Below are positions 50,420 through 59,331 of a stretch of DNA of 64,000 nt, piece by piece. The notes beneath the pieces were generated by a model that saw only the letters and a program-made list of their open reading frames with translations, was not told the DNA's origin and did not search any database. Made by a program: the position numbers and the translations under genes. Within the stretch, counting starts at the first letter, position 1. Each line of letters starts with the position of its first letter. Source of the stretch: Clostridiales bacterium (GTDB lineage Bacteria; Bacillota; Clostridia; Oscillospirales; Acutalibacteraceae); the NCBI GenBank assembly GCA_022799115.1, contig JAAWNT010000003.1, forward strand, positions 1 through 64,000. The letters run 5' to 3'.

Positions 50420-51769
50420 ATGGATTCGGAGATGAAATTACTCAACGGGAAGGCATCCCGTCACTTTGCCCGTTATGTCTCGTTTAACATGCTCAGCATG
50501 CTGGGATTGTCCCTTTATGTTTTGGCGGATACCTACTTTATTGCCAACAAGGTGGGCAGCGGCGGCCTGACGGCGCTGAATTTGGTGCTGCCTGTTTACA
50601 GCCTGTTGAACGGTTTGGGACTAATGCTGGGGATGGGAGGGGCTACCCGGTATTCAGTTTATCTGGGAGAGGGGGAGTGCAAGCGGGGATGCGCGATATT
50701 CACAAAGGTGTTCATGATTGGTGTGATCCTGGGTATCGCCTTTACTCTTGGGGGCGTCTTTTTTTCCGACCCGCTGGTGCGTCTGTTGGGAGCGGCCGAA
50801 GAGATTGCTCCGCTGGCGGCGCTGTATATCCGCACTATCTTGTGTTTTTCCCTGGTCTTTCTGCTCAATAACCTTTTCATCTGCTTTGTGCGCAACGACG
50901 GCGCGCCTCAATTGTCGATGGCTGCCATGCTCACTGCCAGCATATCCAACATTGTACTGGACTATCTCTTGGTTTACCCTCTGGATATGGGAATGTTCGG
51001 GGCGGCGTTGGCTACGGGACTATCGCCGGTGATTAGCTTAAGCGTTCTCTCCTTGCATAAGATTCGTGGGAAAAACCGGTTGCACATTCAGAAAACCCCG
51101 GTGAGAGGGAGAGAGATCGGCCAGGTGATCGCAGCGGGCATCCCTTCCTTTGTGACGGAATTCAGTGCGGGGGTGGTGATGCTGATTTTTAATTTCGCGC
51201 TGTTGCGGATGTCTGGAAATACTGCGGTTGCCGCTTATGGAATTATCACCAACATCGCCTTAGTGTGTATGGCGCTGTTTAATGGAATCGGCCAAGGAAT
51301 TCAACCCATCGTCAGCGTCTATTATGGTGCGGGAAGGCGGGAAAGCGCAGCGAACATTTATCGCTATGCCTGTGTCACCGCTTTGGCATTTGGACTGTTA
51401 TTTTTGGCGGTCGGTCAGCTTTTTCCCCAGCAAATCACGGCGGTATTTAACGGGGAAGATGATCCCTGTTTGGCGGAAATGGCGGTGCGTGGAATTCGTT
51501 TTTATTTCTTCGCCTTTTTATTTATGGGATTTAATATTGTAACGACCTCTTATTTCGCTTGCGTTTCCCAGGCGAAACGAGCGTTTGTTATTTCCTTGGT
51601 ACGAGGAATTGTCGCCGTGGTTCCTGTCTTGTGTATGTTATCCTTGTTATTTGGAATGGATGGGATCTGGGCTTCTATGCCGGTTGCCGAATGGCTTACC
51701 GCGCTTATCAGTATTTATTTTTTGATTTGCTATAAAAAAGAAATAAGGATGGGAACGCTTAATATTTAA
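50420..51769 (+). CDS. MATE family efflux transporter (MepA-like)
   Basis: I start at ATG 50420 (449 aa) after GGAGGAGCCGGT. About 12 membrane helices; MATE landmarks are YVSFNMLSMLGLSLYVLADTYFIAN near the N-terminus, GLGLMLGMGGATRYSVYLGEG and FNGIGQGIQPIVSVYYGAGR in the second half. This belongs to the MepA branch, exporting cationic drugs or possibly guanidine-type compounds. The leader upstream should control it. It is only distantly related to the MATE gene at 12.8 kb. Confidence 0.9.
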   Translation: MDSEMKLLNGKASRHFARYVSFNMLSMLGLSLYVLADTYFIANKVGSGGLTALNLVLPVYSLLNGLGLMLGMGGATRYSVYLGEGECKRGCAIFTKVFMIGVILGIAFTLGGVFFSDPLVRLLGAAEEIAPLAALYIRTILCFSLVFLLNNLFICFVRNDGAPQLSMAAMLTASISNIVLDYLLVYPLDMGMFGAALATGLSPVISLSVLSLHKIRGKNRLHIQKTPVRGREIGQVIAAGIPSFVTEFSAGVVMLIFNFALLRMSGNTAVAAYGIITNIALVCMALFNGIGQGIQPIVSVYYGAGRRESAANIYRYACVTALAFGLLFLAVGQLFPQQITAVFNGEDDPCLAEMAVRGIRFYFFAFLFMGFNIVTTSYFACVSQAKRAFVISLVRGIVAVVPVLCMLSLLFGMDGIWASMPVAEWLTALISIYFLICYKKEIRMGTLNI

Positions 51770-51775
51770 AATTAG

Positions 51776-51815
51776 AAGCGGTCTGTTGTAGGATTTTATG
51801 CAACAGACCGCTTTT
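51776..51815. terminator. Bidirectional terminator after the second MATE gene
   Basis: AAGCGGTCTGTTG pairs with CAACAGACCGCTT around 12 nt, followed by TT; convergent yifB also ends here. Confidence 0.85.
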
Positions 51816-51872
51816 GAGAGCCTCAAGAAACAACGGATGGATGCGATTGAAAGAAACGGGATTCCCCCGGTA

Positions 51873-53405
51873 TCAAAGCTCTCTAAGCCAGTATTTTCGG
51901 TCCAGGGTGCGATATTGAACCGCTTCGGCCGTATGGTTGGAATTGATGGTTTCGCTTTGGTCCAGATCAGCGATCGTGCGCGCCACTTTTAAAATGCGGT
52001 CGTAGGCCCGGGCCGACAGTCCCATGGATTCAAAGGCTCGTTTGAGCAGCTTGTGGGCGGAATCGGTCATTTGGCAGGCCGAATGCAGCATAGAAGTGGG
52101 AATCCTGGCGTTACAGGAGACGGAGGAGCCCTGGTAGCGCTCCAGTTGGATGGTCCGGGCGGCGTCCACTCGGGCTTTTATTTGCGCCGAGTCTTCGGCG
52201 CTATGATCGGAATCCAACGCATCGAAATTTACAGGAGGAATTTCCACATGCAGGTCCATTCGATCCAGCAGAGGCCCGGAAACCCGGGAGAGATAATGAG
52301 AAACCTGGTTGGCGGTACAGGTGCAGGGACGGGACGGATGGCCAAAATAGCCGCAGGGGCAGGGATTCATGGCTGCCACCAGCATGACAGAACAGGGATA
52401 GGTGAGGGTTCCGCTGACCCGCGAGATGGTGACGCTGCCATCCTCAATGGGCTGTCGGAGGGCCTCCATGGAGGTGCGGGAAAATTCCGGTAACTCGTCC
52501 AAAAACAGCACTCCGTTATGGGCAAGGGACAGCTCTCCGGGGCGGGGGAGAGATCCTCCTCCCGACAAGCCGGCAGAGGATACGGTATGATGAGGGGAAC
52601 GAAAGGGACGGATTCGGATCAGAGAGGTTCCGCGGGGGAGAGTTCCCGCGATGGAGTGGATTTTTGTGGTCTCGATCATTTCCGAAAAGGTCATGTCGGG
52701 CAGGATGGATGGCAGGCGTTTCGCCAGCATGCTTTTTCCGGAACCGGGAGGGCCGATCATCAGCACATTGTGTCCGCCGGCCGCCGCGATTTCCAACGCC
52801 CTTTTGGCCTCCTCCTGTCCTCGGACCTGGGAGAAATCGGGATAATGGGAGGAAGAGGCGGGGGAGAGGCTGGCCGGAAGAGCGGGTGAAATCTGCTGTG
52901 CGCCCGATAAGTGAAGCAAAAGCTGTTCCAACGATTCCACCGGATATACGGTGATGCCGCTGACCACCGCGCCCTCCGCGGCGTTATCGGCAGGCAGAAA
53001 CAGGGAAGAAAAGCCGGATTCCATGGCCTGGATGGCCATGGGGAGAATTCCCTTAACCGGACGCACCGCTCCGGTTAAGGACAGTTCCCCCACGAAAGCG
53101 CATTGTTCGATGTGGGCGTCCAGCTGCCCGGTGGCTTTGAGGAGGGAGATTAAAATGGGCAAATCATAGATGGGTCCTTCCTTTTTGATATCCGCGGGGG
53201 CCAGATTGGTGACGATCCGGCTGACCGGAAAGGTAAGTCCGCAGTTTTTCATAGCGGAGCGCACACGATCCCGGGATTCTTTGACGGCGGCATCCGGAAG
53301 CCCTACAATATCAAAGGCGGGCATCCCGTTTGACAGGAAGGTTTCCACTTCCACGAGAAAGGATTCCATTCCCAAAAGGCCCAGACTGTTGACATGGGAA
53401 ACCAT
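51873..53405 (-). CDS. YifB family Mg-chelatase-like AAA+ ATPase (ComM-like)
   Basis: I start at 53405 (510 aa) after AGGAGGAATTTCG. The N-terminal ~190 residues are a Lon-protease-like/ribosomal-S5-like fold (SFLVEVETFLSNGMPAFDIVGLPDAAVKESRDRVRSA). The AAA+ core has the Walker A GPPGSGKSML, the PFRSPHHTVS motif, LDELPEF (Walker B) and EDGSVTISRVSG, then NPCPCG with zinc-like Cys (CPCGYFGHPSRPCTC), and a C-terminal Mg-chelatase domain. The related ComM is a branch-migration helicase in natural transformation. No competence genes are nearby. Confidence 0.93.
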   Translation of the reverse strand: MVSHVNSLGLLGMESFLVEVETFLSNGMPAFDIVGLPDAAVKESRDRVRSAMKNCGLTFPVSRIVTNLAPADIKKEGPIYDLPILISLLKATGQLDAHIEQCAFVGELSLTGAVRPVKGILPMAIQAMESGFSSLFLPADNAAEGAVVSGITVYPVESLEQLLLHLSGAQQISPALPASLSPASSSHYPDFSQVRGQEEAKRALEIAAAGGHNVLMIGPPGSGKSMLAKRLPSILPDMTFSEMIETTKIHSIAGTLPRGTSLIRIRPFRSPHHTVSSAGLSGGGSLPRPGELSLAHNGVLFLDELPEFSRTSMEALRQPIEDGSVTISRVSGTLTYPCSVMLVAAMNPCPCGYFGHPSRPCTCTANQVSHYLSRVSGPLLDRMDLHVEIPPVNFDALDSDHSAEDSAQIKARVDAARTIQLERYQGSSVSCNARIPTSMLHSACQMTDSAHKLLKRAFESMGLSARAYDRILKVARTIADLDQSETINSNHTAEAVQYRTLDRKYWLREL

Positions 53406-53666
53406 CGAAATTCCTCCTGATATGAAAATAGGATATAGGGCGCTTAGAGGATGAGAAACTAATGATATCAGATAAAAAACGATTGCTAACAGAGCGTTTT
53501 CTGTCAAGATCTATAAAGATTATACCTGAATAAAAATTGGCGCGCAACATTCGCTTGCTTTTTTCACACAGGTAGGGTATACTGTATTCACTTCCATCAG
53601 ACTCCTTTTTGTGACAAGATTTTTGATAATGTGCAAAAAAGATTTTTATCTTTCCAGCACTTTTTA

Positions 53667-53695
53667 TTGACATTTTTGGATCAGTAAGGTATGAT
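53667..53695 (+). promoter_or_regulatory. Promoter of the SigH-like gene
   Basis: TTGACA (53667-53672), 17 bp and TATGAT (53690-53695). Confidence 0.85.
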
Positions 53696-53735
53696 ATAGG
53701 AAAGTGTGAAAACGCAGAACCATGGGGTGGTAAGA

Positions 53736-54347
53736 TTGAACATTCCGGCAGGTCCTGAGGGGATGAACGATCTTACCGACGATCAGCTGTCCCAAAGGTT
53801 GAGGCAGGGGGAAAAACGCGCGTTTGACGCCTTGGTTACCCGTTATGCCTCTTTGATTCGGAGAAAGGCCTCCGCTTACCGTCAAACGGGCTTGGAGGAA
53901 GAGGATCTGATTCAGGAAGCTGTTTTGGGGCTGTTAAGCGCCGCAGAGAGCTATGATGACCAAGCCGGAGCGAGTTTCCGGACCTTTGCAGGCCTCTGCA
54001 TTGAGCGCAGACTGCTCACCGCTTGCCGTTCTGCTGCGAGACAAAAACATATTCCATTGAACCAATATGTTTCCCTTAATGATGAAATCGACAGAAAGCT
54101 TGTCGAAAGTCAGTTGGCCTCGATTGATTTGATGAACCCGGAAAATTTGGTTATCAGCCGCGAGGACATGGAACGCGAGAGACGGCGTATTGAACAGACA
54201 TTGTCAGGGTTGGAGTTCAAGGTATTAGCGTTATATCTCAGTGGTCGCACTTATGAGGAAATCGCGGAGAAGCTTACGGTTTCGCCCAAAGCGGTCGACA
54301 ACGCTTTGCAGCGGATACGAAGAAAGCTGAGAGGCTCCGTATCCTGA
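53736..54347 (+). CDS. sigH: Sigma-70 family factor, SigH (Spo0H)-like
   Basis: The predicted transcription start (~53702) nearly touches an in-frame GTG at 53706, so I choose TTG 53736 (203 aa) after GGGGTGGTAAGA. The protein has sigma regions 2 (LVTRYASLIRRKASAYRQTGLEEEDLIQEAVLGLLSAAESYD and FRTFAGLCIERRLLTACRSAARQKHIPLN) and 4 (LSGLEFKVLALYLSGRTYEEIAEKLTVSPKAVDNALQRIRRKL), typical of SigH of Bacillus, which directs early sporulation and stationary-phase genes. The RQKHIPLNxYVSL segment is a strong SigH marker. Confidence 0.88.
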   Translation: MNIPAGPEGMNDLTDDQLSQRLRQGEKRAFDALVTRYASLIRRKASAYRQTGLEEEDLIQEAVLGLLSAAESYDDQAGASFRTFAGLCIERRLLTACRSAARQKHIPLNQYVSLNDEIDRKLVESQLASIDLMNPENLVISREDMERERRRIEQTLSGLEFKVLALYLSGRTYEEIAEKLTVSPKAVDNALQRIRRKLRGSVS

Positions 54348-54358
54348 TTTTGTTGGTC

Positions 54359-54378
54359 AACGGCGCTTGCCGTTTTAT
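54359..54378 (+). terminator. Short terminator after sigH
   Basis: AACGGC/GCCGTT with a GCTT loop, followed by TTAT; weak. Confidence 0.45.
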
Positions 54379-54474
54379 ATGCCCAGGTAGCTTAGAATAG
54401 AGCGTTGGTAATCAAAGGTGGCGGTGTAAGTCCGTCCAAGGGCAAATTTTTTAATCCAAAGCGAGGTATATCAA

Positions 54475-54750
54475 ATGTACGAAGACAAGACTCTCATCTG
54501 CAAAGAATGTGGCGGCGAATTTGTATTTACTGCCGGCGAACAAGAATTTTATGCTTCTAAGGGTTTCGTAAACGAGCCCCAGAGATGCAAAGCTTGCCGC
54601 GATGCGCGCAAGAACGCTTCCAGACCGGAGCGTGAAATGTATGAAGCAACCTGCGCCAGCTGCGGCCAGATTGCAAAGGTTCCTTTCAAGCCCCGCGAGG
54701 ACCGTCCGGTCTATTGCAGCGAGTGCTTTGCAAAGATGAGAGAAGAATAA
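54475..54750 (+). CDS. Double zinc-ribbon protein
   Basis: The 91-residue protein has two zinc modules: CKECGGEF...CKAC (residues ~9-42) and CASCGQIAKVPFKPREDRPVYCSEC (~61-86). The FTAGEQEFYASKGFVNEPQRC segment is diagnostic of a common zf-CxxC family in Firmicutes. Its role is unknown. CGAGGTATATCAA precedes the ATG. Confidence 0.88.
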   Translation: MYEDKTLICKECGGEFVFTAGEQEFYASKGFVNEPQRCKACRDARKNASRPEREMYEATCASCGQIAKVPFKPREDRPVYCSECFAKMREE

Positions 54751-54771
54751 GCAAATCTTCTTGGAGAAACG

Positions 54772-54803
54772 GCGTCCTGGAGTAAAATCCAGGGCGCTTT
54801 TTT
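54772..54803 (+). terminator. Terminator after the zinc-ribbon gene
   Basis: GCGTCCTGGA pairs with TCCAGGGCGC, followed by seven Ts. Confidence 0.9.
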
Positions 54804-54825
54804 TGTGTTTTTCTCGCGGTTTGTA

Positions 54826-54854
54826 TTGCAAAGGGCACTTTGGGCCATTATAAT
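54826..54854 (+). promoter_or_regulatory. Promoter of the DUF1858 gene
   Basis: TTGCAA (54826-54831), 17 bp and TATAAT (54849-54854). Confidence 0.75.
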
Positions 54855-54905
54855 AAAAGGACGTACATTGCTGGAATTTGTTTGAATAAAGAAAGGATGT
54901 TGAAT

Positions 54906-55112
54906 ATGACTGTGACCAAAGATACCATTATCGGCGATATTTTGGATATGGATCGTTCCACGGCTCCCTATTTTTTGGAGATGGGAATGCACTGCCTGGG
55001 CTGCCCTTCCTCTCGCGGAGAGACCTTGGAGCAGGCCTGCATGGTACATGGTGTGGACCCCGAAGAACTGGTTAAAAAGCTCAACGAGCACATGGCAAAC
55101 AACCAGAACTAA
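54906..55112 (+). CDS. DUF1858 domain protein
   Basis: The 68-residue protein from ATG 54906 (after AAAGGATG) is a single DUF1858 domain: MTVTKDTIIGDILDMDRSTAPYFLEMGMHCLGCPSSRGETLEQACMVHGVDPEELVKKLN. The Cys pair in HCLGC is typical; the family is linked to hybrid-cluster and redox proteins, mostly in anaerobes. An in-frame ATG at 54897 is too close to the site. Confidence 0.92.
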   Translation: MTVTKDTIIGDILDMDRSTAPYFLEMGMHCLGCPSSRGETLEQACMVHGVDPEELVKKLNEHMANNQN

Positions 55113-55127
55113 AAAACCAGTCTGTCA

Positions 55128-55176
55128 AAAAGAGGGTGTAGCTAAGGGTGGTAGCCCGGAGGGTACGCCCTCTTTT
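55128..55176 (+). terminator. Terminator after the DUF1858 gene
   Basis: AAAAGAGGGTGTA pairs with TACGCCCTCTTTT, with an inner GGG-TGGTA-CCC stem, followed by TTGTTTT. Confidence 0.85.
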
Positions 55177-55212
55177 GTTTTGACGGTGGAACAAAAAGAA
55201 AGGCGGGCGTTT

Positions 55213-55929
55213 ATGAGCGTACGACCCTTATTTCAATTAGATCCCAGGTTGCAGCTTTGCGCCGGCTTGGTGAAACAGGGAGCCGCCGTGGCGGATATTG
55301 GAACCGACCACGCGTATCTTCCGGTGTGGCTGGCAAAGATGGGGGTAGTCTCCCGGGCGATCGCCTGTGATCTGAGGCCGGGGCCCTTGGAGCAGGCGGT
55401 ACATAATATTGAGAAATACCGGGTGGAGCAATGGGTGGAAACCCGTTTGTCCGACGGGCTGGAGGAGGTACGGCCCGATGAAGTGGACACGGTGGTAATC
55501 GCCGGCATGGGCGGTGAAGTTATGGTCCAAATTCTGCAAAAGGCCCCCTGGCTTAAAAAAGGCAAGACGCTGATTTTGCAGCCTATGACCTCTGTGGATA
55601 AGCTTCGGATATGGCTGTTGGAGCAGGGATATCGGGTAGAATGCGAACGCGCGGTACAGGCCCAGGGAAAGCTCTACACCGGGATGTTGGCGCGCTACAG
55701 CGGTGTGCCGGAGCCTACAGACCCGCTTTTTCCCTATATAGGGCGATTGGGGCAGGACCCATCGCCAGAAGCCGCGGCATATATTGACCGGGAGATTCGC
55801 CGCCAGACCAAGAAAGAACAAGGGCTTAGAATGCAGGGAAAGACAGAGGATGCGGACCGCCTGCGCGGGATCATCAGGGAGATGCAACAGCGGTTGAAGC
55901 CAACAAGCGGAGAGGATGAAAAAGTATGA
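55213..55929 (+). CDS. trmK: tRNA (adenine22-N1)-methyltransferase TrmK
   Basis: I start at ATG 55213 (238 aa); the longer frame upstream runs through a terminator. The protein opens with VRPLFQLDPRLQLCAGLV, followed by the SAM site VADIGTDHAYLPVWLAK, GMGGEVMVQIL and LILQPMTSVDKLRIWLLEQGY, all TrmK hallmarks. It methylates A22 of tRNAs, a Gram-positive-specific modification. The ATGA overlap couples it to nif3. Confidence 0.93.
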   Translation: MSVRPLFQLDPRLQLCAGLVKQGAAVADIGTDHAYLPVWLAKMGVVSRAIACDLRPGPLEQAVHNIEKYRVEQWVETRLSDGLEEVRPDEVDTVVIAGMGGEVMVQILQKAPWLKKGKTLILQPMTSVDKLRIWLLEQGYRVECERAVQAQGKLYTGMLARYSGVPEPTDPLFPYIGRLGQDPSPEAAAYIDREIRRQTKKEQGLRMQGKTEDADRLRGIIREMQQRLKPTSGEDEKV

Positions 55930-57011
55930 CGATTGGAGAGGTATACGATTATATCGATGGGTTTGCACCCTTTGACACGGCGTTGGACTTTGACAACGCT
56001 GGTCTTTTGGTGGGGAGCAGAAACGACCCGGTGCAAACGATATTGGTGGCGCTGGATATCACTTTGCCAGTGATTGAAGAGGCAAAACAGTTGGGTGCGC
56101 AGCTGATTGTCAGCCATCATCCGGTAATTTTTCGTCCGGTGCGCTCTCTGCACCGGGACAGCGCGCCTTATCGGCTGGCGCAGGCGGGAATCGGGGCGAT
56201 TTGCGCCCACACCAATCTGGATATGGCGAAAGGCGGAGTCAACGACTGTCTGGGAGAGCGGTTGGGACTTAAAAATCTGGAGTGTTTTGCAGCGGAGAAG
56301 TCTTGTCCCTATTGGAAGGTATCGGTGTTTGTGCCGGAGGAGGACGCCCAACGAGTGACCGACGCCATGGCTAAAGCCGGAGCGGGACGGCTGGGCAACT
56401 ATCAGGGATGTTCCTTTACGGTGCAGGGAACCGGCGCGTTTGAGCCGATGGAGGGCGCGCGCCCCGCAATCGGCCAACGGGGAATGCGAGAAGAGGTAAG
56501 GGAGTGCCGGGTGGAAATGCTGTGCGCGCCCGACCGTCTTTCCGCAGTGATTTCCGCCATGCGGGAACAGCATCCCTATGAGGAACCAGCCTTTGACGTG
56601 GTTGAAAACCATGCGGTGGAGGACAAGCTGCCCATAGTGAAGGCGGGGGAGTTTTCTCAACCCATGGAGCCGTTGGAATTTGCCCAGCATGTCAAACGCA
56701 GCTTACATTGCGAAGGGATTCGCTTTGTGAAGGGAAACCGTCCGGTCAAACGAGTGGCGTTTTGCAGCGGAGCGGGCGGAGACCGCGTGTTTGACGCCAT
56801 CTCGGGCGGTGTGGACGCCTACTTGACCGGGGAGATGAAGCATCATGAATGGCTGGCCGCGGCCCAATCCGATCTAACGGTGGTGGATGCGGGGCATTTT
56901 AAAACCGAACAGATTATTGTAGAACGCCTGGCGGAACAATTATCCGCCCGATTTCCGGGGATTGCAGTGACGCAGTCCCTGACATGTACCGACGGGGTGC
57001 GCTACTTATAA
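55926..57011 (+). CDS. Nif3-like dinuclear metal protein (DUF34)
   Basis: The 361-residue protein has the two Nif3 blocks: GEVYDYIDGFAPFDTALDFDNAGLLVGS with SHHPVIF and AHTNLD (metal ligands His, Asp), a mid-insertion (~125-230) of the PII-like type, and GAGGDRVFD, TGEMKHHEWL and DAGHFKTEQI near the C-terminus. Family members form hexamers; GTP cyclohydrolase-type and metal-insertion roles have been proposed, without consensus. In Firmicutes it usually follows trmK, as here. Confidence 0.93.
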   Translation: MTIGEVYDYIDGFAPFDTALDFDNAGLLVGSRNDPVQTILVALDITLPVIEEAKQLGAQLIVSHHPVIFRPVRSLHRDSAPYRLAQAGIGAICAHTNLDMAKGGVNDCLGERLGLKNLECFAAEKSCPYWKVSVFVPEEDAQRVTDAMAKAGAGRLGNYQGCSFTVQGTGAFEPMEGARPAIGQRGMREEVRECRVEMLCAPDRLSAVISAMREQHPYEEPAFDVVENHAVEDKLPIVKAGEFSQPMEPLEFAQHVKRSLHCEGIRFVKGNRPVKRVAFCSGAGGDRVFDAISGGVDAYLTGEMKHHEWLAAAQSDLTVVDAGHFKTEQIIVERLAEQLSARFPGIAVTQSLTCTDGVRYL

Positions 57012-57044
57012 GGGTTCCGCCGTCAACGAGGGAGGAGAAGGCTC

Positions 57045-58811
57045 ATGGCTTTGGATGGAGCTTTTTTACATCATATCAGAAATGAGATCAAACAAAAGGC
57101 GGAGCTGGCTCGGGTGGATAAGATTTATCAGCCCAACCGGGATGAATTGGTGTTGTTTTTGCGCACTCGTCAGGAGATGCTCCGTTTGCTGCTGTCGGCC
57201 CGGGCCAACAGCCCAAGGGTTCATTTTACGCAATATGCGCCGGAAAATCCCAAGACGCCGCCCATGCTTTGTATGCTGCTGCGCAAGCGGCTGTCCGGAG
57301 CGCGGCTGCTGGACATCCGTCAGCCGGAGCTGGAGCGCGTGCTGTACTTTGAGTTTGAGGCCACCAATGAGCTGGGGGATAAGGTGCGGCTCACCCTGGC
57401 GGTGGAGATCATGGGGAAATACAGCAACATTATTTTAATCGACGAAACGGGGAGAATTGTGGACGCCTTGAAACGAGTGGACGCGGAAATGTCCTCCCAG
57501 CGCCTGGTGCTTCCGGGACTGCGCTACCAATTGCCCCCTCCTCAAAACAAGAAAAATCTGTTGGAATGCTCCCCGGAGGAGCTCATTGAGGATCTCAAGC
57601 TTGAGCCGGGAGACCGTCCTGTTTCCAAGGTTCTATTAGGGCGGGTTCAGGGACTTTCTCCGGTGGTGTGCAGGGAATTGGAGCATCTTACCGGACGGGG
57701 AAAAGATCTGACCGTTCATCAGATGTCCCAAGCGGAAGAGGAACGGCTGCGTTTCTTTTTATCGCGCCTTGGACGCACTGTTTCAGAAGCAGAGGGAGAG
57801 CCCTATTTGGTGGCGGACCGCCAGGGAAAGCCGCTGGATTTTAGCTTTTTTCCGATTACCCAATACGGTTCCGGGGCGGTTGTGCGCAGGATGGAAAGTT
57901 TTTCTGAACTGCTGGACCAGTTCTATGAGGAACGGGATCGCATTGAGCGGATGCGGGTGCGCTCTCAGGATCTGCTGCGTGTACTTTCCAACCTCTCGGA
58001 GCGGCTGAGCCGTAAAATAAACGCCCAGCAAGCCGAACTCAATCAGTGCGCCGACCGGGAACAGCTGCGTGTATTCGGCGATTTATTAAACGCCAACTTG
58101 TATCAGGTTCAAAAGGGTGCGTCCTCGGTGGAGCTGCAAAATTTTTACGAGGATATGGAGCCGGTGGTCATCCGGTTAAATCCGGCCCTCACCGCGTCTC
58201 AGAACGCCCAGAAGTATTATAAGGATTACCGAAAGGCGCGCACAGCGGAACAGATCCTCAAGGAACAGATTATCCAGGCCGAGCAAGAGCTCGCATATGT
58301 GGACACGGTATTCGATGCGCTCAGCCGTGCGGAAACCGAGAGAGAACTAAGCGAGATCCGCCAGGAGCTGGCAGATCAAGGATATCTCAAGCGGGGAAAG
58401 GGTAAGCAGAAACCTCAGGCTATGATGGGACCTATGGAATTTTGTTCCAGCGAAGGGTTTTCTATATTGGTGGGCAGGAACAACCGGCAGAACGATAAGC
58501 TTACCATGAAGCAGGCCGGCAATAACGACCTGTGGTTTCATACCAAGAATATCCCTGGTTCCCACACCGTGCTGGTGACCCAGGGGCGGACACCGGGAGA
58601 GAGTTCGATTCTTGAGGCGGCCAAGCTAGCCGCCTATCACAGCCGAGCGAAGAATTCCGCTCAAGTTCCGGTGGATTACACGCAAATCCGGCATGTCAAC
58701 AAGCCCTCCGGAGCCAAGCCGGGCATGGTAATTTACGAGAATTACCGCACGCTGTATGTCACCCCGGAAGAAGAACTGGTTAAAAAGCTGATTCAGAAGA
58801 CGGGAAAATAG
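57045..58811 (+). CDS. rqcH: RqcH/NFACT family ribosome quality-control protein
   Basis: The 588-residue protein has the NFACT-N region (~1-135; ALDGAFLHHIRNEI, PNRDELVLFL, MGKYSNIIL), helix-hairpin-helix and coiled-coil segments (~160-430; QNKKNLLECSPEELIEDL) and the NFACT-R domain (~455-570; SILVGRNNRQNDKLTMKQAGNNDLWFHTKNIPGSHTVLV). RqcH binds stalled 50S-peptidyl-tRNA complexes and adds Ala tails. At the key Asp97-Arg98 position of Bacillus RqcH this protein has Glu97-Arg98 (QPELERV). Promoterless position after nif3 suggests an operon. Confidence 0.94.
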   Translation: MALDGAFLHHIRNEIKQKAELARVDKIYQPNRDELVLFLRTRQEMLRLLLSARANSPRVHFTQYAPENPKTPPMLCMLLRKRLSGARLLDIRQPELERVLYFEFEATNELGDKVRLTLAVEIMGKYSNIILIDETGRIVDALKRVDAEMSSQRLVLPGLRYQLPPPQNKKNLLECSPEELIEDLKLEPGDRPVSKVLLGRVQGLSPVVCRELEHLTGRGKDLTVHQMSQAEEERLRFFLSRLGRTVSEAEGEPYLVADRQGKPLDFSFFPITQYGSGAVVRRMESFSELLDQFYEERDRIERMRVRSQDLLRVLSNLSERLSRKINAQQAELNQCADREQLRVFGDLLNANLYQVQKGASSVELQNFYEDMEPVVIRLNPALTASQNAQKYYKDYRKARTAEQILKEQIIQAEQELAYVDTVFDALSRAETERELSEIRQELADQGYLKRGKGKQKPQAMMGPMEFCSSEGFSILVGRNNRQNDKLTMKQAGNNDLWFHTKNIPGSHTVLVTQGRTPGESSILEAAKLAAYHSRAKNSAQVPVDYTQIRHVNKPSGAKPGMVIYENYRTLYVTPEEELVKKLIQKTGK

Positions 58812-59331
58812 CCTTTTGTGTATGGAATTCACGGAATCAATGAGTTAATATATAGAAAATTTCACATCCTGTTTATGGGGGGAGCGGCCTTTTTTAACTT
58901 GGAAAGGGCCGCTTTATTTGATCCCATTTGGAATATGGCAAAAAGAACAAAGGATTTTTTCGGATAGGGGACAGTCGCTCAAGAGACGATGATTGAGGGG
59001 GGAGATCGGAACATTCTTGGGAGAGGAACGCTTGTATCTACAAAGAGAGGGTGTGAAAATGGAAGAACCAGCTTGCTGCGATGGCAGCCAAACGTATTCT
59101 TCTAAGTTTGGATTGGGCGGATGATTTGGGAAAAAGAATCCAGAGCCCATAGTATGAGAGCGAGATTCAGGGAAAGCGGAGCGTCTCCAAAAGAGGAAAA
59201 TACGGCAAAGGGGAAAATCTGTGGGGACTTTTCAAATGTTTTATTTTTTATCCGGGAAAAGTAACACATTTTCGGTAGTGCCATAAGATGATATAGAAAC
59301 CAAAGGTATTAAACCTGTTAGGAGGATTCTT
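58812..59331. other. Intergenic stretch after rqcH
   Basis: A likely terminator lies at 58883-58913 (AGCGGCC/GGCCGCT, then TTTATTT). A 21-codon frame from ATG 59059 (MEEPACCDGSQTYSSKFGLGG) has a weak site; I do not call it. Nothing else is visible. Confidence 0.4.
58883..58920 (+). terminator. Terminator of trmK-nif3-rqcH
   Basis: AGCGGCC (58883-58889) pairs with GGCCGCT (58907-58913), followed by TTTATTT. Confidence 0.65.
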
